Shown: positions 1 through 10,900 of the stretch, one piece after another
Position numbering within the stretch: position 1 is the stretch's first letter
How the letters are laid out: the number at the start of each line of letters is the position of its first letter
Assembly (NCBI GenBank): GCA_028343615.1
Contig: JAOLZA010000011.1
Coordinates: 1-52,814 of the forward strand
DNA: 52,814 nt
DNA from: Verrucomicrobiota bacterium
GTDB taxonomy: Bacteria; Verrucomicrobiota; Verrucomicrobiia; Limisphaerales; UBA1100
Direction: 5' to 3'
Made by a program: the position numbers and the translations under genes
The notes under the pieces: generated by a model
The model's input: only the letters and a program-made list of their open reading frames with translations
Told to the model about the DNA's origin: nothing
The model's database searches: none

Positions 1-1386
1 CCACGGCGTGCTGCCATCAGCGATCCAATCATGACAAGTCAAAGTCACCGGGTTGGCCAACGGCGCATCAGCTCCCAAATAAATGGCAGTTGGCTTACCA
101 AAGGTGGGCACGATCTCCTCCCACCAGGCATCATAAAACTTGGTAAGACGTTTCACCACTTTTGAATTTGCACTGGCAATATTCTTCTTTTGGCCCGGAT
201 CCTCATTAATATCATAAAGCTCTTTGCCATTCACCAACCGCCATTGATCGGTCATTACCGAGCTCTTGCGCCACTTAATGGGATCACGCACGCGCTGGCT
301 GTCGGTTACCAGAATACGATCCGGCCAGTTCTTCGCCTTGCCTTCTATAAGTGGGCGGATGTTCACGCCATCAAACTTCACCCCTTTCGGGGAAGGTACA
401 TCACAGTAATCAATCAAGGTCGGCACGACATCCACGTAAGAAGTGATCATATCCACGTCGCGTCCCTTGTTAAGTCCACCCTTGGGCCAGTGCATGAAGA
501 AAGGAACCCGGTGTCCCCCGTCATACTCGCTACCCTTGCGGCCCCGCATGCCGTTATTATGGATATTGGCTCCACTGGAAGTGCCGTTATCCGTCGTAAA
601 AATAAAAATGGTGTTCTCCGCGAGCCCTTCTTTCTTCAGGAAAGCACGCATGGCACCCACATTGTCATCAATATTGGCAATCATGCCGAGGAAGTTGGCC
701 ACGTTCACTCCCTGCTTGGTATAGGGCGCACTGAATTTTTCCGGCGCATGCATCGGCCCATGCGGCGCATTGGTGCAAAGGTATACGAAGAAGGGTTTGT
801 CATCATCTTTCACCTTATCTATGAAACGCTTGGCGTAATCAAAGAAGACATCGGTACAAAAACCCTTAGCCGGCACCGCCTTACCATTGTGGAAATAGGA
901 GCCATCAAAGTAAGCGTTATCCCAGAAGTCAGGCGTTTGGCCGACCCCGCCACCGCCATGGCGCAGTACTTCCTGAAAACCGCGATCCTCCGGGCGGTAC
1001 GGATAGTTATCTCCCAAGTGCCATTTACCAAACATACCCGTGTGATACCCGCCATCACTCAGTATCTTACCAATGGTCACTTCATTGGCACGGATCATGG
1101 AGCGGCCCATGATGGTGTGCCACACGCCAGTGCGGTTGGTCCAGTGACCGGTAATCAAGGCCGCCCGTGTCGGCGAACAGGTCGGGGCCACATGGTAATC
1201 GGTGAGCCGCACGCTTTCTGAATGGAGCTTATCCAGATGCGGTGTCTTGAGCACGGGATTGCCATGACAGGAAAGATCGCCATAGCCTTGATCATCGGTG
1301 ATGACCAAAACCACGTTGGGCCGTTTCGCCGCCTGCGCGGTGGCTGCAGCAATCAGGATAGTGCAAAGAAAGAACAATTTTTTCAT
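1..1386 (-). CDS. Secreted arylsulfatase, cut by the left window edge
   Basis: The frame is open from an ATG at 1386 to base 1 (462 codons), so only the C-terminus is missing. It starts with a Sec signal peptide (MKKLFFLCTILIAAATAQA). The alkaline-phosphatase-like sulfatase fold follows: metal-binding TDDQGYGD near residue 30, the formylglycine motif C70-S-P-T-R, GKWHLG near residue 120, and a second metal site TTDNGTSS near residue 250. Type I sulfatases remove sulfate esters from carbohydrates after a maturase converts the motif Cys to formylglycine; no maturase is in this window. The product should act in the periplasm or outside the cell. It lies 15 bp downstream of another sulfatase on the same strand, suggesting one transcript. 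The sulfated substrate cannot be told from sequence alone. Confidence 0.93.
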   Translation of the reverse strand, partial: MKKLFFLCTILIAAATAQAAKRPNVVLVITDDQGYGDLSCHGNPVLKTPHLDKLHSESVRLTDYHVAPTCSPTRAALITGHWTNRTGVWHTIMGRSMIRANEVTIGKILSDGGYHTGMFGKWHLGDNYPYRPEDRGFQEVLRHGGGGVGQTPDFWDNAYFDGSYFHNGKAVPAKGFCTDVFFDYAKRFIDKVKDDDKPFFVYLCTNAPHGPMHAPEKFSAPYTKQGVNVANFLGMIANIDDNVGAMRAFLKKEGLAENTIFIFTTDNGTSSGANIHNNGMRGRKGSEYDGGHRVPFFMHWPKGGLNKGRDVDMITSYVDVVPTLIDYCDVPSPKGVKFDGVNIRPLIEGKAKNWPDRILVTDSQRVRDPIKWRKSSVMTDQWRLVNGKELYDINEDPGQKKNIASANSKVVKRLTKFYDAWWEEIVPTFGKPTAIYLGADAPLANPVTLTCHDWIADGSTPW

Positions 1387-1401
1387 ATGATTTAGTTTCA
1401 A

Positions 1402-3273
1402 TTAATTTTTCTTTTTAGAGTTTTTTCTAGCGGGGCGACGAGGCTCCCCTTCCAAATAACTGGTGCGACGCACCACTTCTCCGCCCTTGAACTTGAGGTT
1501 CAGCTTCGAGTTATCAAACTTGTAGCCCTTATAATCACGCAGATACACCACCGCATTAAAGGCAAGCATGAGTTCCTGCTCGGTAGTGGCATTATTGAGA
1601 ACACTTAAGAGTGCCGGCATGGGATCCATCGCTTTGATGCTGCCCAAGAATTCAGCCGCACGCATACGCACCATCAAGTTCTCATCCTTAAGTAATTTCT
1701 TGGCGTTGGTTACCAGCGCCCTTGCTTCTTCCCCATGGACTGCTGCAGTAACACAACCCCAATAGCGTTCCCAATGATTATTAGAGGCCATTGCCTTTGC
1801 TAAAGGCTTGTGGGCCTTGTTAAAGGGTTGGAGAGCCAAGTCGGCAATATCAGCCAGCCGGCTAATTTCTTTACTATGCTTTTTGCCATAAGCCTGACCA
1901 TTACCCAAGGCCGCCTTCACCATATGATTTTCAGGATAGAAACTTAGGTCATTAACCTCCCGCAGTTTCCTCTGCATGCGCTGGCGTAAATCCTTCAACA
2001 CCGATGCATGCTTCGGGTCGTTGGCAAGATTGTTTACCTCATGCGGGTCGGCTTCCACATCAAAGAGCTGCTCAGCTGGTCGGCGCTGGTGAAACTGACT
2101 TTGAACCGCATTGAGCTTGCCCGACTTGAAGAGCTCCCTCCACTCGGTATAGGCGAGCATTTTGTAACGGTAATTATTCTGCAAAGCATCCGGATAAAAT
2201 CCATGCAGGTTACGAATGTAGGTGTACTTGCCTTTGCGCATGAAGCGCACCAAATCATATTTCTCATCAAACCGGTCGGCATAACCGAAGGTCTCATCAC
2301 GCCCTGCCAAATCCTTGGCGCTGATGCCCTCACCCAGAAACGGTTTCCCATCGGAGAGCGGGTCTGCCTTTAACCCTGCCAAGTGCAACACGGTGGGCCC
2401 AAAATCAATGAAGCTCACAAAACCATCCGTGCGCGTGCCTCGTTCATGATCCACCAAGTGTTTAAAATTGGCCGGAATACGCACAACCAGAGGCACGTGT
2501 AATCCGCTTTCATAGGCGTAGCCCTTGCCACGCGGTAGAACGCCTCCATGATCTCCAAAATAAAAGATAAACGTATCCTCCAAGAGTCCATCCTCCTCCA
2601 ACTTCTTCACTACGCTTCCTACTTGCTGGTCAATCACCTGTATACGATCGAGATACCGCGCGTGGGTGTAGCGAAAGGTTGGGGTATCCGGAAAATAGGG
2701 AGCCAACTTGACCTTGGCCGGATCATGCTGGGTCTTCTGATTATCCATCACACTCTGCGAAAAATGAAGCTGACCTTCATGGGATTGGGCAAAGGATTGC
2801 ATGTGGAAAAATGGTGTATCCTTACTGGGACGACCACGCCACGCGGCGTTGGCCGGCCCTTTGTCCCACAACTCTTTCATATCATGCACAAAGTTGTAGT
2901 CCGTTTTGCGTTGATTGGTGGCAAAATATCCACTGGCCCGCAACATAGCACTCCATGGCTTATAACCCGGAGGTAGCTTTGCCATCGCTGACTTGCGGTG
3001 ATACTGGAACCCACCGCGTGGCGCCAACATGGCCGTAGCCAGCGTGGAGCGGGCCACTGAACAAACCGGGCTATTGGAGAACGCGTGGTTAAAGGTCAGC
3101 CCGTCCTTCGCCAAAGCCTCGATATTGGGAGTGCTGGCACCATAACCATAAAGCTTAAGGTAATGGATAGAGTTATCCTCTGAAACCAAGAATACAACAT
3201 TGGGCCGCTTGGCTGCCTCTGCACTACTGGCCAGAGCCAGAAGTGCGCACAAAGAAAAAATCAATTTACGCAT
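1402..3273 (-). CDS. Secreted sulfatase with a C-terminal HEAT-like tail and an atypical CSVAR motif
   Basis: The start at 3273 (MRKLIFSLCALLALASSAEA) is chosen because it gives a clean signal peptide; a start 48 bp upstream only adds residues in front of it. The protein has 623 residues. The sulfatase fold covers about residues 22-460, including FYFGDHGG. Residues about 520-600 read as helical HEAT-like repeats (VRMRAAEFLGSIKA). The active-site segment is C71-S-V-A-R, with Val where the CxPxR or CxAxR motif needs Pro or Ala. The first metal site is SEDNS rather than the usual DD. Either this is a family variant that still matures or activity is altered. It probably shares a transcript with the sulfatase 15 bp downstream. 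Confidence 0.9.
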   Translation of the reverse strand: MRKLIFSLCALLALASSAEAAKRPNVVFLVSEDNSIHYLKLYGYGASTPNIEALAKDGLTFNHAFSNSPVCSVARSTLATAMLAPRGGFQYHRKSAMAKLPPGYKPWSAMLRASGYFATNQRKTDYNFVHDMKELWDKGPANAAWRGRPSKDTPFFHMQSFAQSHEGQLHFSQSVMDNQKTQHDPAKVKLAPYFPDTPTFRYTHARYLDRIQVIDQQVGSVVKKLEEDGLLEDTFIFYFGDHGGVLPRGKGYAYESGLHVPLVVRIPANFKHLVDHERGTRTDGFVSFIDFGPTVLHLAGLKADPLSDGKPFLGEGISAKDLAGRDETFGYADRFDEKYDLVRFMRKGKYTYIRNLHGFYPDALQNNYRYKMLAYTEWRELFKSGKLNAVQSQFHQRRPAEQLFDVEADPHEVNNLANDPKHASVLKDLRQRMQRKLREVNDLSFYPENHMVKAALGNGQAYGKKHSKEISRLADIADLALQPFNKAHKPLAKAMASNNHWERYWGCVTAAVHGEEARALVTNAKKLLKDENLMVRMRAAEFLGSIKAMDPMPALLSVLNNATTEQELMLAFNAVVYLRDYKGYKFDNSKLNLKFKGGEVVRRTSYLEGEPRRPARKNSKKKN

Positions 3274-3382
3274 GAGAATGGATTCGGGAGCGATTGAACC
3301 TCTAAACGAGCGATCGGTCAATCGTACACAGAGATCCGTTTTTCATTGTGTCGAATGAGAATCTCTACTCAGGCCGAAATCA

Positions 3383-4954
3383 CTATTTCTTTTCCCGGAC
3401 TCCTTTGCCAGTTGCCGTTTTAATGAACTCGTTTTCCTTGGCAAGCCATAGCTTCTCCAATTTTTTCACCTTGAGCGGGAACTGCATAGAAAGGTCCCGA
3501 GTTTCGGCCCGATCCTTAGCGAGATCGAAGAGTTCCCACGGCTTATCCTTAGCAGCCACCAATTTCCAATCCTGCACGCGAACAGCTCGATTGCCATCGT
3601 GTGACCACCAAAGATATTCACGCTCGATTGTATTATTCTCAGCAAATACAGGAACCAAACTTTTTCCAGGAGCAGTGGGCACGAGCTGGCCCTTTTTAGA
3701 TGCCTCGGCTCCAGCTAATTCAAGGATGGTGGGAACCACGTCAATAACGTGGCCCGGGGTGCGGCGCAATTCACCGTGGCCTTCAATTCCCTTGGGCCAG
3801 TGTGCAACCAATGGAGTGCAGGCTCCTCCCTCATGCACCCACGTCTTGTGCATGCGAAAGGGTGTATTGCATGTAGTCGACCAACCCGCACCAAGACACA
3901 GGTAGGTATAGGCTGAACCCAACGGGGCCTTGAGATCATGTCCGTCACCTCGAACCATGACTTCAGCACTTGCACCGTTGTCCGACAGGAAAAGAATGAG
4001 GGTGTCCTCAAAGACCTTCATCCTTCGCAGTTGATCCAGCACCCTTCCGATCGCCCGATCCATGGAATCAATCATGGCCGCATGCACCGCCATCTTGTCC
4101 GCTTGAAAGGCCTGCTGCTCCTTGGTCAGGGTATCCCAGGGCACAGGATAGCGCACCTCGCCCGGGCCAAGAATCTTGTAAGCATCAGGAAAGTGACGAT
4201 GGGGACCGACTTCACGTTCAACCTTGGAAAGCTCTCCATCCACGAGCCCCAGTTTCTTCTGCTTTTGCCAGCGTGCCTCCCTGATTTTATCCCAACCTTG
4301 AAGGTATCGCGCGCGGTAACGCTTAATGTCCTTGGGCAAGGCATGCAAAGGGAAGTGCGGGGCAGTGAAAGCGAGGTAATGAAAGAAAGGTTTACCGGCA
4401 TGTTCCTTGGCATGTTCCTTCAAGGTATCAACGGCATGATCGGCGATGGCATCAGTTACGTAAAACTTGGGACTGATGGGAGTAGCCGGTTGCCTCTTGT
4501 CATCCAGATAATGGAATTTCAGGCGGAAGAAACCATGGTTATTGATGTAGTAGGAACGGTCAAAGCCAGCAGCCAAAGGCAAGCCGTCAATATGCCATTT
4601 ACCCGAGTGGTAAGAGCGGTAACCGGCAGGCTTAAGCATCACTGGCAAGAGATGTGCCCAAGAGGGACGATTGCCTCTTTTGATCCCGGGCAAAGTATCC
4701 CGGCGCACTTGTTGAGCGTAGTATCCTGTGAGCAAGGCGGCCCGAGACGGCCAGCAGCGAGCGGTGTTGTAGAACTGGGTGAATCGCAGACCGTTCTTGG
4801 CCAGACCATCGAGATGGGGTGTCTCGATTTCCCCACCGTAACAACCAAGGTCGGAATACCCCATGTCATCAGCCATGATCAGTAAAACATTGGGCGGCTT
4901 GGCCTGAGTCCAAGTGGTAAGGAGAATTGCTACAAGGCAAATGAGGATTCGCAT
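3383..4954 (-). CDS. Secreted arylsulfatase
   Basis: The start at 4954 gives the signal peptide MRILICLVAILLTTWTQA; the frame is open further upstream but without signal features. The protein has 523 residues. It carries the metal site MADDMGYSDLGCYGG (residues about 27-41), the formylglycine motif C67-W-P-S-R, SGKWH, and FLSDNGAS as the late metal site. This layout resembles the common arylsulfatase A-like group (SulfAtlas S1_4 type, from memory). It should hydrolyse sulfate esters in the periplasm or outside. It is divergent from the sulfatase at 5042, with 87 bp between the two starts that must hold both promoters. A 109-bp gap separates it from the next sulfatase on the same strand. Confidence 0.93.
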   Translation of the reverse strand: MRILICLVAILLTTWTQAKPPNVLLIMADDMGYSDLGCYGGEIETPHLDGLAKNGLRFTQFYNTARCWPSRAALLTGYYAQQVRRDTLPGIKRGNRPSWAHLLPVMLKPAGYRSYHSGKWHIDGLPLAAGFDRSYYINNHGFFRLKFHYLDDKRQPATPISPKFYVTDAIADHAVDTLKEHAKEHAGKPFFHYLAFTAPHFPLHALPKDIKRYRARYLQGWDKIREARWQKQKKLGLVDGELSKVEREVGPHRHFPDAYKILGPGEVRYPVPWDTLTKEQQAFQADKMAVHAAMIDSMDRAIGRVLDQLRRMKVFEDTLILFLSDNGASAEVMVRGDGHDLKAPLGSAYTYLCLGAGWSTTCNTPFRMHKTWVHEGGACTPLVAHWPKGIEGHGELRRTPGHVIDVVPTILELAGAEASKKGQLVPTAPGKSLVPVFAENNTIEREYLWWSHDGNRAVRVQDWKLVAAKDKPWELFDLAKDRAETRDLSMQFPLKVKKLEKLWLAKENEFIKTATGKGVREKK

Positions 4955-5041
4955 GGTTGAGAGTAGTTTAAAATCAAGCCTCTCATGCGTCGAGGCTTTG
5001 CTTGCACAGAATCTTGAGCCGTGTATTTTCCCCTCCACACC

Positions 5042-6487
5042 ATGAAGCGTATCCTTTCCTTACTCATCTGTCTTTTCAGTTTTTCCGTTCAAGCAGCCGA
5101 CCGGCCCAACATACTCTGGATTTATCTAGAGGATGTGAGTGGCTGGTTTAGTTGTTACGGTGATAAAGTCATTAAGACACCCAACTTCGATAAGCTCGCA
5201 GCCAGTGGTATTCGTTTTGACCGTTTCTACACACCTGCCGGTGTTTGTTCTGCAACTCGTTCCTCCATCATTGTGGGCGTAATGCAAACCAGTTTCGGAA
5301 TTCATAACCACCGCAGTGGACGCCCTGATTTTCGTGGCAAGAGTATGGGTAAGGACTTCGATGACATCCGTTTACCCAAAGGGGTAAAAACCCTGCCCGA
5401 AATTTTCCGCGCCAGTGGTTACTGGACCTTCAATGAAGGCGGCAAGGACGACTACAATTTCAAGCATGACCGGGATGACATGTATAACGATCCCAAAATC
5501 ACACGTAGCCGTGGCTTACCACCGGCAGCACTGGTCGCCGGGGATTGCTGGAAGGGACGCAAACCCGGTCAACCCTTCTTTGGCCAGGTACAGTTAAGAG
5601 GAGGTAAGCTGGGCAGGCGCGCTCCCACTGTGATTGATCGCGCGAAGGTTTCGGTGCCACCCTACTATCCGGATATCCCGGAAGTTCGAGAAGAAATTGC
5701 CCATCACTATGATTGTCTGCTCAAGACCGATGAACAAGTGGGCGAAATCATTGCCGCCCTCAAGCGTGATGGGTTGTATGAGAATACACTGATCATATGC
5801 TTCAGTGATCATGGCTATAAACTGCACCGCCATAAACAGTTCCTTTATGAAGGGGGTATCCAAATGCCCATGATGGTGGCTGGACCCGGAATCAAACCCA
5901 AACAAGTGCGTAAGGACTTAATTAGCGGGATTGATATTGCCCCGGCCTGCTTGACTGCTGCTGGGATCAAGATTCCCAAGTACATGGAGGGCGCGAATTT
6001 CCTCAGCCCAGATTACCAACCACGCAAGTTTGTCGTGGCCGCCCGTGACCGGTGCGACTACACCATTGAGCGCATCCGCACAGTGGTTACCCCGCGCTAC
6101 AAGTATTTGCGCAATTACCTGACTGACCGGCCCTTCATGCAGCCCAGTTACAAAGACAACTGGCCGGTCTCCAAAAAATTCCGCGAGATGATGGCCAAGG
6201 GAGAGATGAATCAAACCCAGCTTATTTTCTTTGGGCCCAAGAAGAGCCCGGAAGAACTTTATGACCTGTCCAATGATCCGCACGAAATTCACAACCTAGC
6301 CAACGATCCCAAGCACAAGAAGGTACTCGCCCAGCACCGCAAGCTATTAGCTGGCTGGATCAAGGAAACTGGTGACAAAGGTCAAACGACTGAGAGCGAT
6401 GCTGGCCTACTAGCCACTCTTAAGCGCTGGGGCGACAAATGCGTAAACCCTGAGTACGACCGGGTACGGGCGAAGCTAAAGCAATGA
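5042..6487 (+). CDS. Secreted sulfatase
   Basis: The start at 5042 (MKRILSLLICLFSFSVQA) is preferred over an in-frame ATG 21 bp upstream because it begins the signal peptide directly. The protein has 481 residues. The formylglycine motif is C69-S-A-T-R, the accepted CxAxR variant. The first metal site reads YLEDVSG, with Glu-Asp replacing Asp-Asp as in the sulfatase at 1402-3273. FSDHGYKLHRHKQFLYEGG is the late active-site segment. It is expected to desulfate a polysaccharide or oligosaccharide outside the cytoplasm. It is the only plus-strand gene in the first 17 kb and converges on the oxidoreductase that ends at 6521. No clear terminator hairpin is visible in the 33 bp between them. Confidence 0.92.
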   Translation: MKRILSLLICLFSFSVQAADRPNILWIYLEDVSGWFSCYGDKVIKTPNFDKLAASGIRFDRFYTPAGVCSATRSSIIVGVMQTSFGIHNHRSGRPDFRGKSMGKDFDDIRLPKGVKTLPEIFRASGYWTFNEGGKDDYNFKHDRDDMYNDPKITRSRGLPPAALVAGDCWKGRKPGQPFFGQVQLRGGKLGRRAPTVIDRAKVSVPPYYPDIPEVREEIAHHYDCLLKTDEQVGEIIAALKRDGLYENTLIICFSDHGYKLHRHKQFLYEGGIQMPMMVAGPGIKPKQVRKDLISGIDIAPACLTAAGIKIPKYMEGANFLSPDYQPRKFVVAARDRCDYTIERIRTVVTPRYKYLRNYLTDRPFMQPSYKDNWPVSKKFREMMAKGEMNQTQLIFFGPKKSPEELYDLSNDPHEIHNLANDPKHKKVLAQHRKLLAGWIKETGDKGQTTESDAGLLATLKRWGDKCVNPEYDRVRAKLKQ

Positions 6488-6520
6488 GGCCCTTAGTTCT
6501 TTAGCTTAATTTTATTCCGA

Positions 6521-7843
6521 TTACACCTTCCACTCACCGCGGTAATCGCGCGTGAGCCACTTGGGATCGCCGCCCTTGGCGAACGTGTTCTTCTGAGGAT
6601 TCCACGCAATGGCCTCCTGATTATAGTAGGTCTGATTCAAGAGATGACAGGCAATCGAAGTGCGCGCACCAACAATCTCATTGGTGATCGGCCGTTTACG
6701 GGTGTTCATTGCGTACAGGAAGTTGGGCACGTGGCTTTTGCTATTATAAAGCTTCACCTTGGCGTCCTTGAGAATCTCGGACTCAATTCGGTCCAGTTCT
6801 TTGTTCAAATCCACACTCTTATCATTGCGGCTGGATTTACCGGCAATCAACTTGTCGCCTTTCCACAGGCCTAGTAACCCGCGGTGACATTCCACTCGGC
6901 CATCAGTGCCATAGAAACTCGCGCCCAAGCCTTCGCCGTGCATCATGTGAATGTCACCCGCATACACCAGCTGCGCACCCTTCATCGCCTTGGGGTCCTT
7001 GGCCGGAATGGTGGCCACCGGTCCACTGCTATCCTTATTAAGGCCCCACTGGATAATATCAATCATGTGCGCGCCCCAGTCGCACACCATGCCTCCGCCA
7101 TATTCCTTATAATTGCGCCAATTGGGGAAATGCCCGTGTACACCGCGTGGGCTCAAGACTGAGCTATAGCCGCGCATGGGTCCCGGGCCAATCCACATGT
7201 CCCAGTCCAGACCCGGCTCATCCTTTTCAGTCTTCAAGTCACAGGGCTTACCGGGTCCACCGATATTGACCGCGGTGCGCTTCACTTCTCCAATCACCCC
7301 ATTACGTACGAGCTCACAAGCGATGCGAAACTCGCGTGAGGAACGCTGCATAGAACCGGTTTGTAAAACGCGTTTATTGCGTTTCACCGCTTTCATCACC
7401 TCAACTGATTCATGCACGTTGTGGGTCAGGGGTTTCTCGCAATAGACATCCTTGCCTGAATCCAAAGCGGCAATTGTCTGAATGGCATGCCAGTGATCGG
7501 GAGTAGCAATGCACACGGCATCAATATCCTTGCGGGCAATCAACTCACGGAAATCCTCGTAGGCTTTACAGTCCTTATTCTTCTGGCGGGCATTGGCCTT
7601 ATCCCGTGCAGACTCACGCCGAGTGGTATCGCAATCAGAAACCGCCACGCAGATCGCCTCCTTGGCCCCCATGAACCGGTTCATTAAACCCCCATTCTGT
7701 TTACCCATCCCGATGAAGCCAACGGAAATCTTGTCATTGGGTTTTACCTCAGCCGACCGGATGCCCGAGGGTAGAATAAAGGGCACACTGGCAACGGCGG
7801 TAGACTTAAGAAAATGGCGGCGCGAAATATGGGGATTCTGCAT
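6521..7843 (-). CDS. Tat-exported Gfo/Idh/MocA family oxidoreductase
   Basis: The protein opens with a twin-arginine signal (SRRHFLKSTAVASVPFILPSG), so it is folded in the cytoplasm and exported. A Rossmann NAD(P)-binding segment follows (VGFIGMGKQNGG, about residues 42-53). The family hallmark CEKPLTHN is near residue 135, and the C-terminal alpha/beta domain ends with RDYRGEWKV. Family members oxidise, reduce or isomerise sugars, and in this group several are retaining glycoside-active enzymes. The start at 7843 puts the Tat motif at the usual distance; an ATG at 7855 adds four residues and cannot be excluded. Its place among sulfatases suggests work on sugars released from sulfated glycans, which is inference. 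Confidence 0.92.
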   Translation of the reverse strand: MQNPHISRRHFLKSTAVASVPFILPSGIRSAEVKPNDKISVGFIGMGKQNGGLMNRFMGAKEAICVAVSDCDTTRRESARDKANARQKNKDCKAYEDFRELIARKDIDAVCIATPDHWHAIQTIAALDSGKDVYCEKPLTHNVHESVEVMKAVKRNKRVLQTGSMQRSSREFRIACELVRNGVIGEVKRTAVNIGGPGKPCDLKTEKDEPGLDWDMWIGPGPMRGYSSVLSPRGVHGHFPNWRNYKEYGGGMVCDWGAHMIDIIQWGLNKDSSGPVATIPAKDPKAMKGAQLVYAGDIHMMHGEGLGASFYGTDGRVECHRGLLGLWKGDKLIAGKSSRNDKSVDLNKELDRIESEILKDAKVKLYNSKSHVPNFLYAMNTRKRPITNEIVGARTSIACHLLNQTYYNQEAIAWNPQKNTFAKGGDPKWLTRDYRGEWKV

Positions 7844-7906
7844 GCCCCTAAGCATAGCAATCGCCGCCCCGGGGGAAAGTATTTTTTACGGTGAAACTCT
7901 CTAAAA

Positions 7907-10900
7907 TTATTTAACAACCATCACGCCCTTCATGATGGTCCAATGACCCGGGAAGCTGCAAATGTAAGGGTATTCACCGGGCTCAGAAGGCGCCATAAAG
8001 CGCAGGGTTTCACCGGCAATGGGCGGCACCATCTTGGTGTGGAAAAGCACCTTGTCACTCTTGGGGATATACTGGCCACTCTTGGCCAACACCGGATCGG
8101 CCGCCATACGGGTGGCCGCCAAGCCCACCTCATCGCCTGAGCCGGGCTTCACAATCACCAGGTTATGTGGCGTGGCATCGGGGTTGATGAATTCAAGCTT
8201 CACCGGTTGGCCTGCCTTGACCTCAAAGCGGGTGATATCATAGAGCATGCGTTCCTTGACCGCTGTGATGCGCACCACTTTCAGGTTTTTCTGCTGATCA
8301 AACTGCGCGTCTCTCGCTGAGTGATTCACATCGGTTTCGATTTTAGCTCCCTTGGCAAAACCGCTAATGAACTTTCGCAGGGGCGCATTGTGCATGGTTA
8401 GGTGATGATTGAACTGCCAGTGCGGTAACATGGTAGCGGCTCCTAGTGCCGAACGCATGCCGTAAGCCAAGTGCCCACCATGTGGATGCTTGGTGGTGTC
8501 GGCCAAGGCATCCATGGCCTTGGGGGTGCCAATGTAACTGGTGGCAATAGCGGCCTCCATGCGGACAATCGGATCCTTGTCATTAGCCGCCTTGCGTAAA
8601 CGCGCATCGCCATCCTTGAAACTAGCGTGCCAGTAACGCAGCTGGTGCGTGGCCGCTGCGCGCGCCTCAGGTTTTTCACAATCGAGTAATTTAGCCAGCA
8701 GCTTGGTGTTCTCTGCCTCGATATTGCGGTACATCCACACCGCCTCCATCTGGTGATGCCGATGACGGGTATCCTTTGAATTTAATCCACCAACCCATTT
8801 ATCAAGAGCAACTTTAACCTCCTGAGGGTCGCGTTCACGTAATTCACGTTTGGCCCAGTAGCGATAGCGATATTCAGGACGCTTGAGGATATTGAGCAAC
8901 TTTGCAGTCGGTTCACCTACCATCTTGGGCGGAGTCGCCAACTTTGCGCCCTTTGGCAAGATCCGCCAAATACGGCCGCTCTTGCGGTCACGGCGCTCAT
9001 CACGCAGCGAATACTGGGCATGCCCCTTGATGGGGTTGTACCAGTCGCAAACATACATTGCACCGCGCGGGCCATAGCGCAGATCCACTGGGATAAAACT
9101 CAGGTTGGAAGAAAAAATAATGTCACTTACATATTCCTCATCATAACCAAACTCGGTCTTTTTCCATTTGTGAAACTCCACGCGGTTGGTCGGCTTGTAG
9201 CGAACCTTCACGTAGCCACCCTGCATTTCCTTGGGCCAGGAGGCGAAATCCACAAACTCCTGTCCACAGGTGCCTGAGTAGGCTCGCAACCCGGCCGGTC
9301 GCGAGTGTTGCTTGGGATACACCGGATCCAATGCGTGAAAAGCCTGCGCGTAGATAGGGTGACTGGCGACGTGCTGGCCCCAGTCATCAAAGGTAACCCC
9401 CCAGGGATTGGTACTGTGGTAGGTGCCGAAGCTAGTGAGGCGATGCAGCCGCGGTTCAAAACGGAACCAGCCGCTATTCTGCTGCCGCACTGGCCCATAA
9501 GGCGTCTCAATCTGGCTGTGGTGAAAGATGGATTCGCGGAAAACCAGATCGCCATCCGGGCTCCACACAAAATCATGCAATGCGTGGTGCGAATCCTCGC
9601 AGCCAAAACCAGTGAGCACTTTCTCACGATAATCCGCCTTGCCATCGCCATCGGTGTCCTTAATGAAACTCATGTGCGGCTCTTCGCTCACGTACACGCC
9701 GCCATCGCCGAATTCAAAGGACAATGGAATCTGCAGGTCATCAGCAAACACTGTCGATTTGTCCGCTTTGCCATCACCATCAGTGTCCTCGAGAATCACA
9801 ATTTTGTCGTCCGGTTCGTTGCCCGGGTACACGTGCGGATAAGTTGTCGAGCAGCTCACCCACATGCGCCCACGTGAATCCCAACGCATCTGGATGGGGC
9901 AGGCAATTTCCGGGAACTCCACCTCACTGGCAAAGAGGTTCACCTCAAAGCGCGGATCGACCTTGAAAGCCTTGAGTTCATCGGCCGGGCTCATCCATTT
10001 ATTGGCACCACGACTCGCGGTGGTTGTCGGCAAAGGTGGCACATTGGAATCGTCAATCTTCGCCGGCACTTTTTTGCCCTGCGCGAGATCCCAAATGCGT
10101 CGGTCGCGGTTCTGCACCATGATATCGAAGTTCCGCATGGCGGGCAAAAAGTCGAGGTAGCCGTAACTCCGATTGCGACCGCCGGTGTAGTAGAAGGTGT
10201 TGACGGGACGGTAACGGCGAAAGAACTGCTTGTTCTTTTCCTGCACCACCGCACGAACAGCCTCATTTACCGCCGGTGCCGACTTGCCAAAAGTCTGCTT
10301 GAATAGCTCACTGCCAAGCAGGCGATAGCCTTCATCATTCAAGTGACACCCGTTGATGGTAAGATCGCTTCCTCCTGAGGCCATCGCCTTTTCCGTCGGT
10401 GCAAAGGCATCCACAAATCCTACATTTTGAGCCTTGGCCACCTCACGCATCACCTTGGTGTAGGCGGCGATATTCTTATTGTTGCGATCTGCCGCCGCCA
10501 CGCCTTTCACGTTCTCATTGGCGATGGGGGAAACCAGAACAATGCGAGGACCGGTTTTACCGTTGAACGCCTTGGCCTTCAGGCCCGCCACATAGGTCAT
10601 GAGTTTCTGGCGAAACTCCGGCAAGCCTGACTCACCCGCGAATGATTCATTGAAGCCGTACGCTGCAAAGATCACATCGGCCTTGGCGATGGTGAGGTGC
10701 TGTTCCACATCAGCAAAGTTGGCCGGACGCGGTTCGGTGCCTAGTGCATCGGCCGCCCATGTGAGGTTGCGCACGGTGAGCTTGTGTTTTGGAAAGGCCT
10801 GCTGCATGGCCGACTCGAAGTAGCCAAAGTCCTGCGCGCGATCCAAAAGTGTATTACCGATGAAGGCAATGCGTGTGCCTTGGGCCAGTGCCAGCGGCAA

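Noticed and set aside
190-1221. Long open frame on the plus strand (343 codons)
   Set aside because: It lies antisense to a clear sulfatase gene and its translation has no domain or signal.
3938-4885. Long open frame on the plus strand (315 codons)
   Set aside because: Antisense to a sulfatase with complete motifs; no recognisable protein pattern.
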